A DNA stretch of 64,000 nt from Bolinopsis microptera (taxonomy: Eukaryota > Ctenophora > Tentaculata > Lobata > Bolinopsidae), in the NCBI RefSeq assembly GCF_026151205.1, contig NC_087074.1:8225726-8289725 (forward strand). Reading direction: 5' to 3'. The notes below the pieces were generated by a model that worked only from the letters and a program-made list of their open reading frames with translations, did not search any database and had not been told where the DNA came from. Both the position numbers and the translations under genes were made by a program. Below are positions 47,447 to 58,120 of this stretch, one piece after another; the first letter of the stretch is position 1; every line of letters begins with the position of its first letter.

Positions 47447-50400
47447 ATGAGATTTCCACCACCAGCACTTCAAGCGTCAAAGATTCTGTCTAGAGGACTC
47501 CTGACATCAACCAGAAAATCCTTCCCCCCTCAAAATGCCCTACTTCACAAGTTCCTTCTTCCCTTTATGTCAGATAACGCTGAAAGAACTGCCATCGTAA
47601 GTAATTGAGTACGTGTTACAACTACTGAGACCTCGTATCTTTAGGTAGACTCATAGTACTAATTAAATTACAATTGAAAAAAGCAAGAACAGTTCTATGA
47701 TTTATATGCATATTCTCCATAACCCAGTTCACTCCCTAAATCCTTATGGTGATCATTCCAGATAGACTACGAGACCAAAGCCGAGCTTACCCACGGTGAA
47801 ATAGCAGAAAATGTGGGTAAAATAGCTCGCAGGATGATAGATTGGGGTGTAAAACCTGGTGATCACGTGGGACTGAGTTCGTTTAACCACTTGTACTACT
47901 TCCCCTTACAACTGGGCATCATGGCTGCTGGGGGTCGGGTGGCTCTGTGTAATCCTGGCTATACAGGTTAGAACAGTTTGTAGTGTCAACCTCTCATAGA
48001 ATCCAAAACGGACAGGACAGGACATGACATAGGCGGACATTGGCGGACGTGTCACTGTCACCCCCCCCCCCCCTTCTATTGCTCGACAAGTAAATTATGT
48101 GATACACTCTCCAATTCTCTCGATTTTGCCAGGTAGAGAAGTGGACCAACTGTTCCAGACTGCTGATGTCACCAGAGCTATTGGACATCCTAAAAATGCA
48201 GATGCAATAAAAGATACTTCTAAACGACAGGGTCTTCCAGAACCCCTAGGTATTTGTAGATTTTATTTATTGCTTATAACATCACAGAAGATCTGTAGCT
48301 GAGGAATCGTACATCTGAATGAATGACCTGAGATCCCAGTTATCGTGAATTTTCTATGACATCGAAATAAAAAATCACAACCTAATTGACCACACTTCCG
48401 CAGACATATCAAACATCATCGAAGAGAGCAAGCATTACTCCTCTGAACTACCCGACGTGGAGATGGGTATACACGATACCTGTGCCCTGTTTTACAGCAG
48501 TGGAACTACTGGCTTCCCCAAAGCGGTGGAGATTACCCATGATAACTTCGTGAGCCAGTGCATGTTGCTGGATGATCCGGGGTGCTTCAACTTTAGTATT
48601 GATACTGTTAATGTGAGTAGATTGTTCCTGGTTCGGTTATTGGTGTTGATAATCTTACCTAGGGTGTATTATTATATAATACAATAATATTACGTTTCGA
48701 AAATTTTTCAATGAATGTTATACGCTGATATTAATTGCTCACACTATTTGTCTACAGGTAGGCAATGAGTTTATTATCTATAAATCAAAACACAATTTAC
48801 CTGAACGAAATTATAATTTCCTAGTTTTTCCTTGTCATTTTACTTGAAAATATGTGCATGCATATTAAGGACTTTTGTTCAGAACGGATTTCTGCCCTCG
48901 TTTCACGTATTTGGAAGTGTTGTTGGTGCACATGTACTTCACAAAGGAGCAGCCTCTGTAATGCTCGATGGGTTTAATCCCCTGACCTTCCTTGGTGCTA
49001 CCCAGGATTACAAGGTATTGTCTGGAGATATTGTTTAAATTATATCTAATACATATCACACAGCATGGGTTTCTCCCTTCATTCCACCTGTGGGGCAATG
49101 CTGTTTTCATGCATCTTTTAATGAAGAGCGGACTCTCCGTTCAAATGGAATCTTTTCAACCGGAAGTGTTCCTTGAAGCAACACAACACTATAAGGTTAT
49201 AATAATTATCCGATATAAAGATATAATTTTATTTTTGCAGAATAAATACAGACCACAGATTCGGCTGTTTTTGCACTCATAATGAAGCTCCTCTACGCTA
49301 TCAGATTCTTAACACGTGGTATTTTCAATTACTCCTGCAAACATTAACCAATGTTTCATATCACTCTGAATGACAACTACTCTCTCTCTCGCCAGGTCTC
49401 CTTCGCAACGGTAGTACCCCCAATAATGGTATTCCTTGCCAAACACCCCCTGGTGGACAACTACGAGCTGTCCAGCCTGCGGGACCTGGTCTGTGCTGCT
49501 GCGCCGCTCTCTGAACAATTGGAGAATGAAGTTAGAACCAGGTTAAACAACGATAAGCTCAACTTCCGTCAAGGTATACTTCACTTTCAGATTCATTTTC
49601 TTTGCCTTATCAGCTATGTACTCAAAGACGGATTTTAAGATCTCAACATTTTTATCACGTGGACAGTTTGGAGGTACAGACTGAGACTAAGTAAATAAAG
49701 TAACGTAAACTACTAGCTATTAAAACTTTAGGTTACGGTCTCTCGGAAACTACAGCTGTATCCCACCACGTTAATAGAGACACGGGGAAGGCTGGTTGTA
49801 TAGGGGGCACTGCTAAAAACACTGTTTCCAAGGTCATTACCCAATACCCACTACCCAGACTATCATAGAATAATAATACAGACCTTGCTGGCATGGTGCT
49901 GTTCCCTTCTTTGTCTTTTAAAATATAAATTACACACATTCTTATGTGGAAATACTTGTTCAGTGTCTCATATTATATATTATTGAGTGGGCAAATAGGT
50001 ACAATACCGACCGGCTATAAACCAGTACAGCTGTTAGAGGGCTATTAGAGGGCTATTAGCCGGTTAATAGCTGGTCGGCATTGTAACTATTTGCCTATTG
50101 AGTGTATCATGCAATAATAATATTTGAGTGCTTGTGATCTTCAATTCTCAATTATGTGATCAAATGCCAAACGGCAAACTGTGAGATTAGGATAGGACCC
50201 TTTGTCATATTATGGCCATATTATAATTCTTTGGGTCATAATTTTCCAGAATAGCCATAAAACGAGCGCTTCGTCCCCTTAGAAATCTAAAATGGTTTAA
50301 AACTGCATGTCAATTTCGATCCAATCTAAATTAATTATTCATAGAAAACTGATCAAGCAACACTAAGATATAACAAATAATTTGAGCCTATTATTATGCA

Positions 50401-53400
50401 ATGAGGGCGACAAGCTTGAAGCTGGCTGGAGGTGGTTCGTAGTCCCCAGCATAGCAAACATGGGCTTCATTTGTTAGTGTTCTAGTAAGAAATCTTATAA
50501 CAGTTAATACAAATCGCTGCATGGTCGATTGTTTGACGATCAATTTTGAAGTTCATGCCATGCATATTATTCAGACTCAGAAATTTCGAATCTTAATAAT
50601 GCAGGGGGACTTGGGATTCAGTGGGCTGGAGATTTGGAAACTTAGGAAGAACTTTAGCCCATGGGAATCGGGAGAGGAAAAAACTTCAGGGTCTGCCGGG
50701 TTCAGGGTTGCATCCCCGAGGAAGCTATGCTTTCATAACCAATATCTGCTAAAAGATTGCTAGATTAAAAGTCTCGCATTCTGACAAGTTCGCTATTTTC
50801 TCAATAATATATTATCTCGGTTGTAACAAGATGTCACGTGCAGGTTATGGCCTAGGTGAGACAACGGCCATATCCCATTACATGACCCGAGGGCTGGATA
50901 AACCAGGATCCATTGGTGGTATTTGTAACAATTCTGAGACCCAGGTTACCGGTGTTATAATGCATGGGGTTGTCATGGCGTTGTCATGGAGCTGTCATGG
51001 GCCTGATTTTATATTACACGTGGTAAAATGGTCACAGCTCAGCAAGCCGCTGTCCCTGAAATAATGCAATGCATGATATCCTGAATTATCTGTACCAACT
51101 AGTGGGTGTAACATAAAAACCTATAATTTTTTAGCTTTTTTTGTGGCAGAATGTATCATGAAATATTATGTAGAAACCAAATGAAATGAAATTAAATGAA
51201 ATCAGTCGCATAGTTGAACTGTTTTCTTGGGTAATTTTCTATCGATCCCGTTTGATGAGACAAGGAAAAGGCTCTTATCAGGACCGGAATTATTCAACGT
51301 TTCAATGTGACAACATCGTATTCATGATGAATGGAGTTATGGATATTAGTATAACCGCAGTATTTAGTAATTAGTATAACCGCAGTAGGACTAACCCCCC
51401 TACAGCTAGTATAGTGCCTCGGCACAGAGTGGCTTAGGGTTACCGAAAAGGAGATACTGATAAGCACCTCAGGCCATTCCAACTTGTATCTTGTTGTTGT
51501 ATAACCGCAGTAAGTTGATAGTAGTAATTAGTAATTAGTATAATTAGTAAGTTGATATAATGAAGTAACAATACGTGCCCAGGGTACGGCCTGAGCGAGA
51601 CTACAGCAGCGTCACATTACTTAACTGCTGGCACAGTTAAAGCAGGAACTATTGGTTCTATAGGCAACAATTCTCTAACCAAGGTTACCCGTGAGGCTTC
51701 CTGATCGAGAGTGGTTAAGTTCATGAAATATTACGTCTTAGAACCTCTTTTCTGGCCACACTTAATTTAAATCATAAAATAAAATCATTCTTTAAATCTT
51801 TTCTTTCAGTTTGCCGGATTATACGATTACATGAAATAAATTCATATAGATTGGAGCATCTTTTTTTGTTGAGTACTTTTATAGTGTGTTTTGTGGTAAT
51901 CGACAGGGGGAGGGGGATGGTCTGAAAATCTGCGATTTTGGCGGACGTCCTAAGTAGATGGCCCCTTAAACTTTATATTTGGATGAAGTCTCTAGGATGT
52001 AAAGCTAGTCTGAATCGAAGATATTTGACTTACGACCAATTTGTTGGCTAAAAGCTATTTTATATGCCATATGGACCATACGCCATATATGGGCATTGTG
52101 TAGTTCCTCATAACACTGTAATCTCTTATAATCTAAACTCAGTGAAGGGGGTTTGTTACCCGTCAAGCCCTATCCTGTTGGTGAAGGTTGACCATTAGCC
52201 ACCACTAATGCTGATGTAAGAGAGGTGTACTCCAGCAATCTTGTACATCAGGCTATGCCAAATGTTAGGTTTAGCACTAACTCAAACTTCTTTACATAGT
52301 CGAACTAAGTTATAAATCAATTTAACCGAACTGAATTATACAAATTGAGTTTAGTAATTAATATAACCGTAGTAATTAGTAATTCTAGTATAATTAGTAA
52401 GTTGATATAATGAAGTAACAATACGTGCCCAGGGTACGGCCTGAGCGAGACTACAGCAGCGTCACATTACATAACTGCTGGCACAGTTAAAGCAGGATCT
52501 ATTGGTTCTATAGGCAACAATTCTCTAACCAAGGTTACCCGTGAGCTGCCTGCCAAATTACGTCTTAGAACCTCTTTTCTGGCCACACTTAATTTAAATC
52601 ATAAAATAAAATCATTCTTAAAATCTTTTCTTTCAGTTTGCCGGATTATACGATTACATTAAATAAATTCATATAGATTGGAGCATCTTTTTTTGTTGAG
52701 TACTTTTATAGGATGTTTTGTGTTAATTAAGAAATAAGCTTATTTTAGCCACACTTTGACATTCGATGAAGCATAATATGGAATGAAATGAGCTTTGAAA
52801 ATCATTATAAGGCCAGATATGTATCAAACGTTTCCCTATAAACCTAAAACTTTAAGCAAATGTTTTGAAAAGTACAGTTGTGTTAAATTAGGCAAATTAA
52901 GATATTGGCGGTTATTTATTGTATAGTAATTTAACCTGTCATTGCCTTGTTAGTGTATAGTAACTATCGCTGATACTTATAATATAATTTAAGGGAAATG
53001 TTCTACAATAATGCTGAATAAGTAAATAGCTGAATAACCTGTTAACCTGTATCCAGTCTAAGTAAGTTAAGTTCGTATAGTTATCCAAGTTGACATATTG
53101 TGCTCTGTGCAGGGTACGGCTTGACTGAGACAGGAGCAGCCTCACACATGCTGGTCCGTAAAGTTAAACCAGGATCTATTGGTTCATTATGCAGCAATTC
53201 TATCAGCAAGGTTATCCGTTTGCTGTCTAATGGAGAGCGGCCAAGTCCATGATTTGTTTTTAAATGAAAAACATATCTCATAGCTTCTTTTGTTTCCATG
53301 ATTTATTGAAATCATAAAAATATATAGCTTAAAACAGTTTCATTGCCGAGGTCACTTGTGGCTATCGAAAAAAATAAGCTTATTTCGACCGCATTACATT

Positions 53401-56159
53401 TTACACTAAAAAGGAATCAATGCAAGAGTGCTGTTAAAGTGCTGTTAAATCGATTGTTAATCAATCTTTTAATCACTGTTGGTTAATCAAAAAGAGATGT
53501 TTTTATCGGAAAATCGTAGTGTTTTTATTTCTAAGTGTTATTGCTTTTCTTTAACTTTATTGTCTGTTTCATGAACATTGATTACTGAATAGCATAAAAA
53601 ATTGCATGAAAAAAATGCATGACAAAATTGCTGCATTGTATATTGTACATGGCGTGGGTAATTACAGTAGACAGTACATTGTAAATATTACAATATTTTG
53701 ATTTTATAAGCTAACCTCTGCCTGCTTCACAATAGTAATTACAAGGCGAGCTAACTGATTTGCTGGGTCAGGTGGTAGATCCGGAGACAGGTAGAGAGTG
53801 CGGTGTAAACGAGCCTGGAGAGATCTACATCAAGGGACCCTGCGTTATGAAGGGCTACTACAAAAATCCTAAAGCTAATGCTGGTAAAACGCTTTTACAG
53901 TTTATTTTAACAGATGTCACGTGCCATGTTGTCACTGTTACGTTCAGAATTCATCAATCATCACGTGTCATTCTGAAATGCCCTATACTCAACGACGATT
54001 CACGTTTAAAAGCTCTTCAAACAGCTATATTACCGAGTCTTAGTTGCGTGTTATTTATAATTATATTAAATGTACTAAGTTTGACATAAATTTCCCAGAA
54101 ACTTTTACGGATGATGGTTTCCTAATAACTGGAGATATTGGGTACTACGACGAAGACGGCGATTTCTTTATCGTTGATAGGCTGAAAGAGCTTATTAAAG
54201 TTAAAGGCTTTCAGGTAAGTTAACTGAACGTATTTCTATCGTATTTTCATCGTATCCAAACTAAGTACTAACACTTACAAATTTATTGAGCTTATATCTA
54301 CTGGCCAATTATTAATTTGTAACATGATTAACAAGAAAGAAGTATGGGACCAATACTTGTTGCAGACTCTCTATTACAAGATTTTACAAACTATGATCTT
54401 ATCATTTATGTGTTTCAAGAACTCCCTCAGCTCCATACCATTTATTATCATACCAATCTGGAATCTGGGCTGTCTCCACTAGCAGCTCTATTGATTCGGT
54501 TCAGGGAAATTTTACATTTCTTGTTGAATCATTAGCCGACAGAAAATGTCCGGAAATGTGAGAGGCTACTTTATTTGTCATTAAACTCGTCGGGCCAGTG
54601 CCTACATTACACACTGATAGTGTTAATGTAATTATTCAAACTATGCTATGATAACATCCCATGAGAGCTTACGAACGAGGAATATTTCCAGGCGAGTGTA
54701 TGGAGTAGAATGTTCAGTGGTCACTACATATTATCCATAATATTTATGTGTGCCGTTCAGTAACAGTTCACACAAGAATTAAAATAACTTGAAATTCTAA
54801 TCTGCTCAACTGGATTTACTTGAATGCTAAGCCTCCCCATCCTTTTAAAATGATATACCACTGTATTATATTCACACAAAACAGGTATTTACTTCTGCCC
54901 CCTCATTTTAACAACCCCTCACCAACAGGTATTTACTTCTGCCCCCTCATTTTAACAACCCCTCACCCACACAGGTCGCACCGGCTGAACTAGAAGCACT
55001 TCTCCTAGAGCATCCCCTGATCGCTGATGCTGCAGTGATAGGCATACCCGACGAAAGAGCCGGAGAGAGACCTAAAGCTTTTGTAGTGAAACAACCGGGG
55101 GCTGATCTGGGGGAGGAAGGGGTGAAGAGTTTTATTGGGGAACACGCCTCGGATTACAAGATACCTGCCGAGGTTGGGAATACTTGATCAGCTGGTTTTA
55201 GTTTTCTGGTTTTATAAAATATGCCGTGGAGTAAAACGTGCTTATTGACCTTGGAAATTGTTATACTTATCATGATACCCATAATGAAATAATAGACGAA
55301 GTTACCTAAAATCAGGATTATATTACATGTTACCTAAAATCAGCATTATAAATCAAGAGGCTTGCATATAATGAACATATTGACATGGGTGCAGAGTTGA
55401 GTCTGTACGGAACCTAGTAGTTATATCATATTATGGAACAAGGCAATTTTAATTCACAAGGAAAACAAATCTTATAAGAAGATAAAAAACAGTTTAAAAA
55501 CGAAAAGTTTTACTTACAAAAAATCTGGAAGCAAATGTTTACCGGAAATAAAATTTCGCAAAGTCACGCACTTCACCGTGTCGTTATCAGTTATCAGGCA
55601 TCTTGAGATTCTACAGTTGTCTAATATTAGGCGGCATGAACAGATTGAACATGGGAAAAACGCGGAAATTTATAAAATTATGGAATGCATAATTACATTT
55701 GCAAAAAATGCAATGGGTCGAGACACTTAATGAACCGCAGGAAACGTACCGTAACAGTATATCGAGTTGGGGACCCCTACTCGCGGTGTCCTTAATCAGA
55801 TTACACAACTTTTTATTATCAGCTGGTGTAGGTTTCCAGATTATTGCATATTTTAATTTGGTGTCTACAAGGAACGTTGGACGTGCAACTGATTTGAATT
55901 AGAATTACATTGTTTTAACATTCAAATTTAGATACATATAGATCTCAAAATCATGTTAGATATTAATCCACAATCCACATAATATTTCAGTCTTGAATGA
56001 TTGGTTTTAGTTTAAAATGGGTTTGGTAAAGCTGTAGTTTAAAAACTCAAATTTCCCAAGGTGGAGTTTATTGACATGATCCCGAAGCTACCAAGCGGTA
56101 AAATACAGAGGAAAGTGTTGCGTGCAAGTGAACAAGCGAAACGGGACGCAAAGCAATAA
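47447..56159 (+). CDS. acyl-CoA synthetase of the ANL (AMP-forming) superfamily with alternative A4 and A5 exons
   Basis: Constant exons: 47447-47596, 47762-47966, 48133-48249, 48404-48612, 49396-49573, 53772-53883, 54099-54214, 54975-55172, 56061-56159. With one A4 exon (two versions) and one A5 exon (five versions) the protein is 538 residues (537 with the shortest cassette), normal for the family. These enzymes activate a carboxylate as acyl-AMP and then form the CoA thioester. Seen: A3 [17 protein letters not shown]4 GFLPSFH; a CAAAPLS turn before the cassettes (family GGAPL); A5 YGLSE; A7 TGD; A8 [13 protein letters not shown]10 [11 protein letters not shown] with the catalytic Lys. The first ~27 residues ([17 protein letters not shown]) are basic without acidic residues, suggesting mitochondrial import; the C-terminus is not a peroxisomal SKL. 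Closest in style to 4CL/medium-chain/luciferase-like members. Confidence 0.93.
48883..49014 (+). CDS. alternative exon 5a of the acyl-CoA synthetase (A4 segment)
   Basis: 132 bp, phase 0 to 0, between a TTGTTCAG acceptor and a GTATTG donor. Encodes [17 protein letters not shown] through ATQDYK, the A4 segment that lines the acyl pocket in ANL enzymes. It is 23/44 identical to exon 5b. Confidence 0.85.
49064..49195 (+). CDS. alternative exon 5b of the acyl-CoA synthetase (A4 segment)
   Basis: 132 bp, same length and phase as 5a, 49 bp downstream of it. Encodes [17 protein letters not shown] through ATQHYK. Differences from 5a (VF/LW, VGAHV/FMHLL) fall in the pocket-lining half, while the catalytic GFLPSFH is kept. 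Acceptor CACACAG, donor GTTATA. Confidence 0.85.
49732..49832 (+). CDS. alternative exon 7a (A5 segment)
   Basis: 101 bp, entering with two bases of a split Gly codon and leaving in phase 0. Encodes [16 protein letters not shown] and then [13 protein letters not shown]. Acceptor AACTTTAG, donor GTCATT. Confidence 0.85.
49985..50099. repeat. inverted repeat (hairpin) in the intron between exons 7a and 7b
   Basis: GGGCAAATAGGTACAATACC (from 49987) pairs with a GGCATTGTAACTATTTGCC arm ending at about 50095; inner arms GACCGGCTAT and ATAGCTGGTC also pair. About 115 bp, near-palindromic. It could be a small MITE or an RNA structure. Confidence 0.7.
50844..50944 (+). CDS. alternative exon 7b (A5 segment)
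   Basis: 101 bp, same phases as 7a. Encodes [16 protein letters not shown] and [14 protein letters not shown]; the A5 Ser/Thr before Glu is replaced by Gly. Acceptor CACGTGCAG, donor GTTACC. Confidence 0.85.
51583..51683 (+). CDS. alternative exon 7c (A5 segment)
   Basis: 101 bp. Encodes [16 protein letters not shown] and [14 protein letters not shown]. Acceptor GTGCCCAG, donor GTTACC. Nearly identical to 7d, flanks included. Confidence 0.85.
52433..52533 (+). CDS. alternative exon 7d (A5 segment)
   Basis: 101 bp. Differs from 7c by two codons (Leu to Ile, Thr to Ser). Same acceptor and donor as 7c. Confidence 0.85.
53113..53210 (+). CDS. alternative exon 7e (A5 segment)
   Basis: 98 bp, one codon shorter than the others, same phases. 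Encodes [16 protein letters not shown] and [14 protein letters not shown]; its A5 motif YGLTE is the family consensus. Acceptor CTGTGCAG, donor GTTATC. Confidence 0.85.
54886..54974. repeat. tandem 44-bp duplication at an acceptor
   Basis: ACAGGTATTTACTTCTGCC..CCCTCACC is present twice, directly before the acceptor at 54974. The duplication includes ACAGG, so it also creates upstream acceptor look-alikes; only the last one opens the [10 protein letters not shown] frame. Confidence 0.85.
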
Positions 56160-57592
56160 TATGGAACTTTCACAATTAAGATTTCTTTATCCCAAATCTA
56201 TCGGGATATTAAGATGGACTAATGTTATGAAACTAAATTATTGTTCAATTTTAAAAATATTTTCTGGAATGTGCATGTATGGGGTATCCTTTCATTCAAT
56301 TTAATGAGCAAGATAAAGGTAAGTAAGAGATCTATAATTCCTTACTTGAAAGCTTTATAACCTAAAACTAATTTTACGATGCCTTGTAAGGAAATGTTAA
56401 GTTTTTCAGATGGCGTGACAGTAATCACTCTCCGGGGCCATATAAACAAATTGCTTAACCCATCATCCTTACCTTATATAACATGGCACCGACTAAAGTT
56501 TTAAAATGTACACTTCAGTTTTAAATCAGACGTTTTTATTGCATTACTAGTGTAACCCGTGCCTTCGGCCGGGACATTACTGTCACAGTTGCAATGTAAA
56601 AGTATACAACCGCATTATATATTTGATATCACGCATAACGCTGTCTTATGAAAGTATGAAATCTCCCTGCAGTTGAAACAAAGCGGCCGCAAGAGTGAGC
56701 TCTAAGCTTATAGTATTACGTGGGGCTAAACTAATTACGGTACATGTTATCCTCCTCGTTCTCTCTCCCATCCATTTATGTCACATTTCTGGAACAAAAT
56801 CATCAATTAAACCACTTACCACCGGCCGATTTTTATAAAATTTGCTTATGGGCTTCGTCAGAGTTTTGTCAGCACTATACCGAAAAAACCAGTCCCGTAA
56901 CTATTACCGTTTTTTTTGTATAACCGTTCGGAAATTACACACAGACACACAGACACACAGACACACAGACACACACACATTCTGGTGTTATTAAGTTGAT
57001 AACATGGTTTTTACATAAGGATTTTATTAATTTGGCTTCATTAATGTAATGTATTTTAGTGTGTTTAACCTTTTAAACATATGACTCAAATTCCGGAATT
57101 GATAGACACTGACTAATAAAGTTTGCGTTAATCTTAATCTAATTTAATCATGACTAATTATATTTTACGACGTTAGTATTTAACGAGTTAAATAGAGTGA
57201 ATATCAAATATGTCATTCAAAATGAAAAAAATCTGATTTTTTTAATAACCCGTGGATTTGAGCCAAGGAGTTGATGTTGTCAATTAATAATCATGTGTTG
57301 TATAGAGAATGAAGAATGTTTTTCTGTCTTGAAATGTGTATCGTTAGCTCTAACTCAAGAATCCGGTGTTATGGCTTATCTCTTGAATAAACTTCATCAT
57401 AAATGTAAAGTAGACAACGTGTTGAACCTTGTAAGATATGGTCCCAATAAATAAACATAATAAATGTTATCAGCATGTTTATACGGTACGGGAGTTGCAA
57501 TTGTGATTAACGTATCTAGGGCGTGAGTAACTTTAACAGAAACTGAAATTGAAACAGAAACAGAAACAGAAACAGAAACTAAAAGCGAACAT
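56160..57592. other. intergenic
   Basis: Downstream of the synthetase; apart from the possible retroelement remnant nothing is recognised. Confidence 0.45.
56530..57000. mobile_element. possible non-LTR retroelement or SINE remnant
   Basis: A moderately GC-richer stretch beginning TAACCCGTGCCTTCGGCCGGG and ending in a simple ACACACAGACAC repeat (56935-56980) after GTTCGGAAATTACAC, an arrangement seen at 3' ends of some LINE/SINE families. No coding part is visible. Weak call. Confidence 0.35.
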
Positions 57593-58120
57593 ATGTTTTC
57601 GAGCAAGGCCAACTTTTCTTGTGGTAAGTTTCACGATATATAACATTACTAACCCTATTAATTAATTGCCAATGTAGTGTGGTTGAATGTACAATGTACA
57701 TACATTTGCTCCAGTTGACATAGTTATCTGATAGAAAATACTTCTTTCCCCGTTTATTTATATCACTTACCCTACTAATTGAAATTTAGTAAGACCTTGA
57801 TGTAAAACCCCAAAAAATGTCATATTATCAATTAAAATTATTCCACATTAAAAGATCATATTATTAAGATCTCTGTACAAGAAATAAAAGCCACCTCCAT
57901 CTAAACCACTACAACTGTGGCAGGTATACCAGGATGCAGCTACAAGTTCAAATCAGGGGTAGACCACATTGAGCACCTGACTGCCCACCACGGCTTCTCC
58001 TCCTCCCCCTTACCTCTCCTCCCCTCTACCTCTCCTGCTCGGCCTGCTCCTTCAACTCCTTCTGCTCCTTCCGCTCCTCCTGCTGAAGCTAGCTCTAGCT
58101 GTCCTACTGTTATTTTCCAG
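57593..58120 (+). CDS. small C2H2 zinc-finger gene, two exons seen, incomplete
   Basis: Exon 1 57593-57623 (MFSSKANFSC, donor GTAAGT) joins in phase to exon 2 57924-58120 (acceptor GGCAG). The join completes one classical C2H2 finger, F-x-C-x4-C-x3-F-x5-H-x2-H-x3-H (SCGIPGCSYKF then HIEHLTAHH). A low-complexity Pro/Ser/Ala tail follows (about residues 40-70). The exon can end at the GTGGGT donor (58120) or run to TAA at 58141-58143. No further fingers seen. The promoter side has a (CAGAAA)n microsatellite at 57552-57580. Role unknown; DNA or RNA binding by family. Confidence 0.5.

Larger units (their letters stand above)
51530..52725. repeat. segmental duplication carrying exons 7c and 7d
   Basis: About 51538-51872 and 52389-52705 are near-identical, from TAATTAGTAAGTTGATATAA through the exon to TTTTTTTGTTGAGTACTTTTATAG. 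The second copy has a ~30-bp deletion after the donor. A more diverged version of the downstream flank follows exon 7e (53220-53335). Confidence 0.9.
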
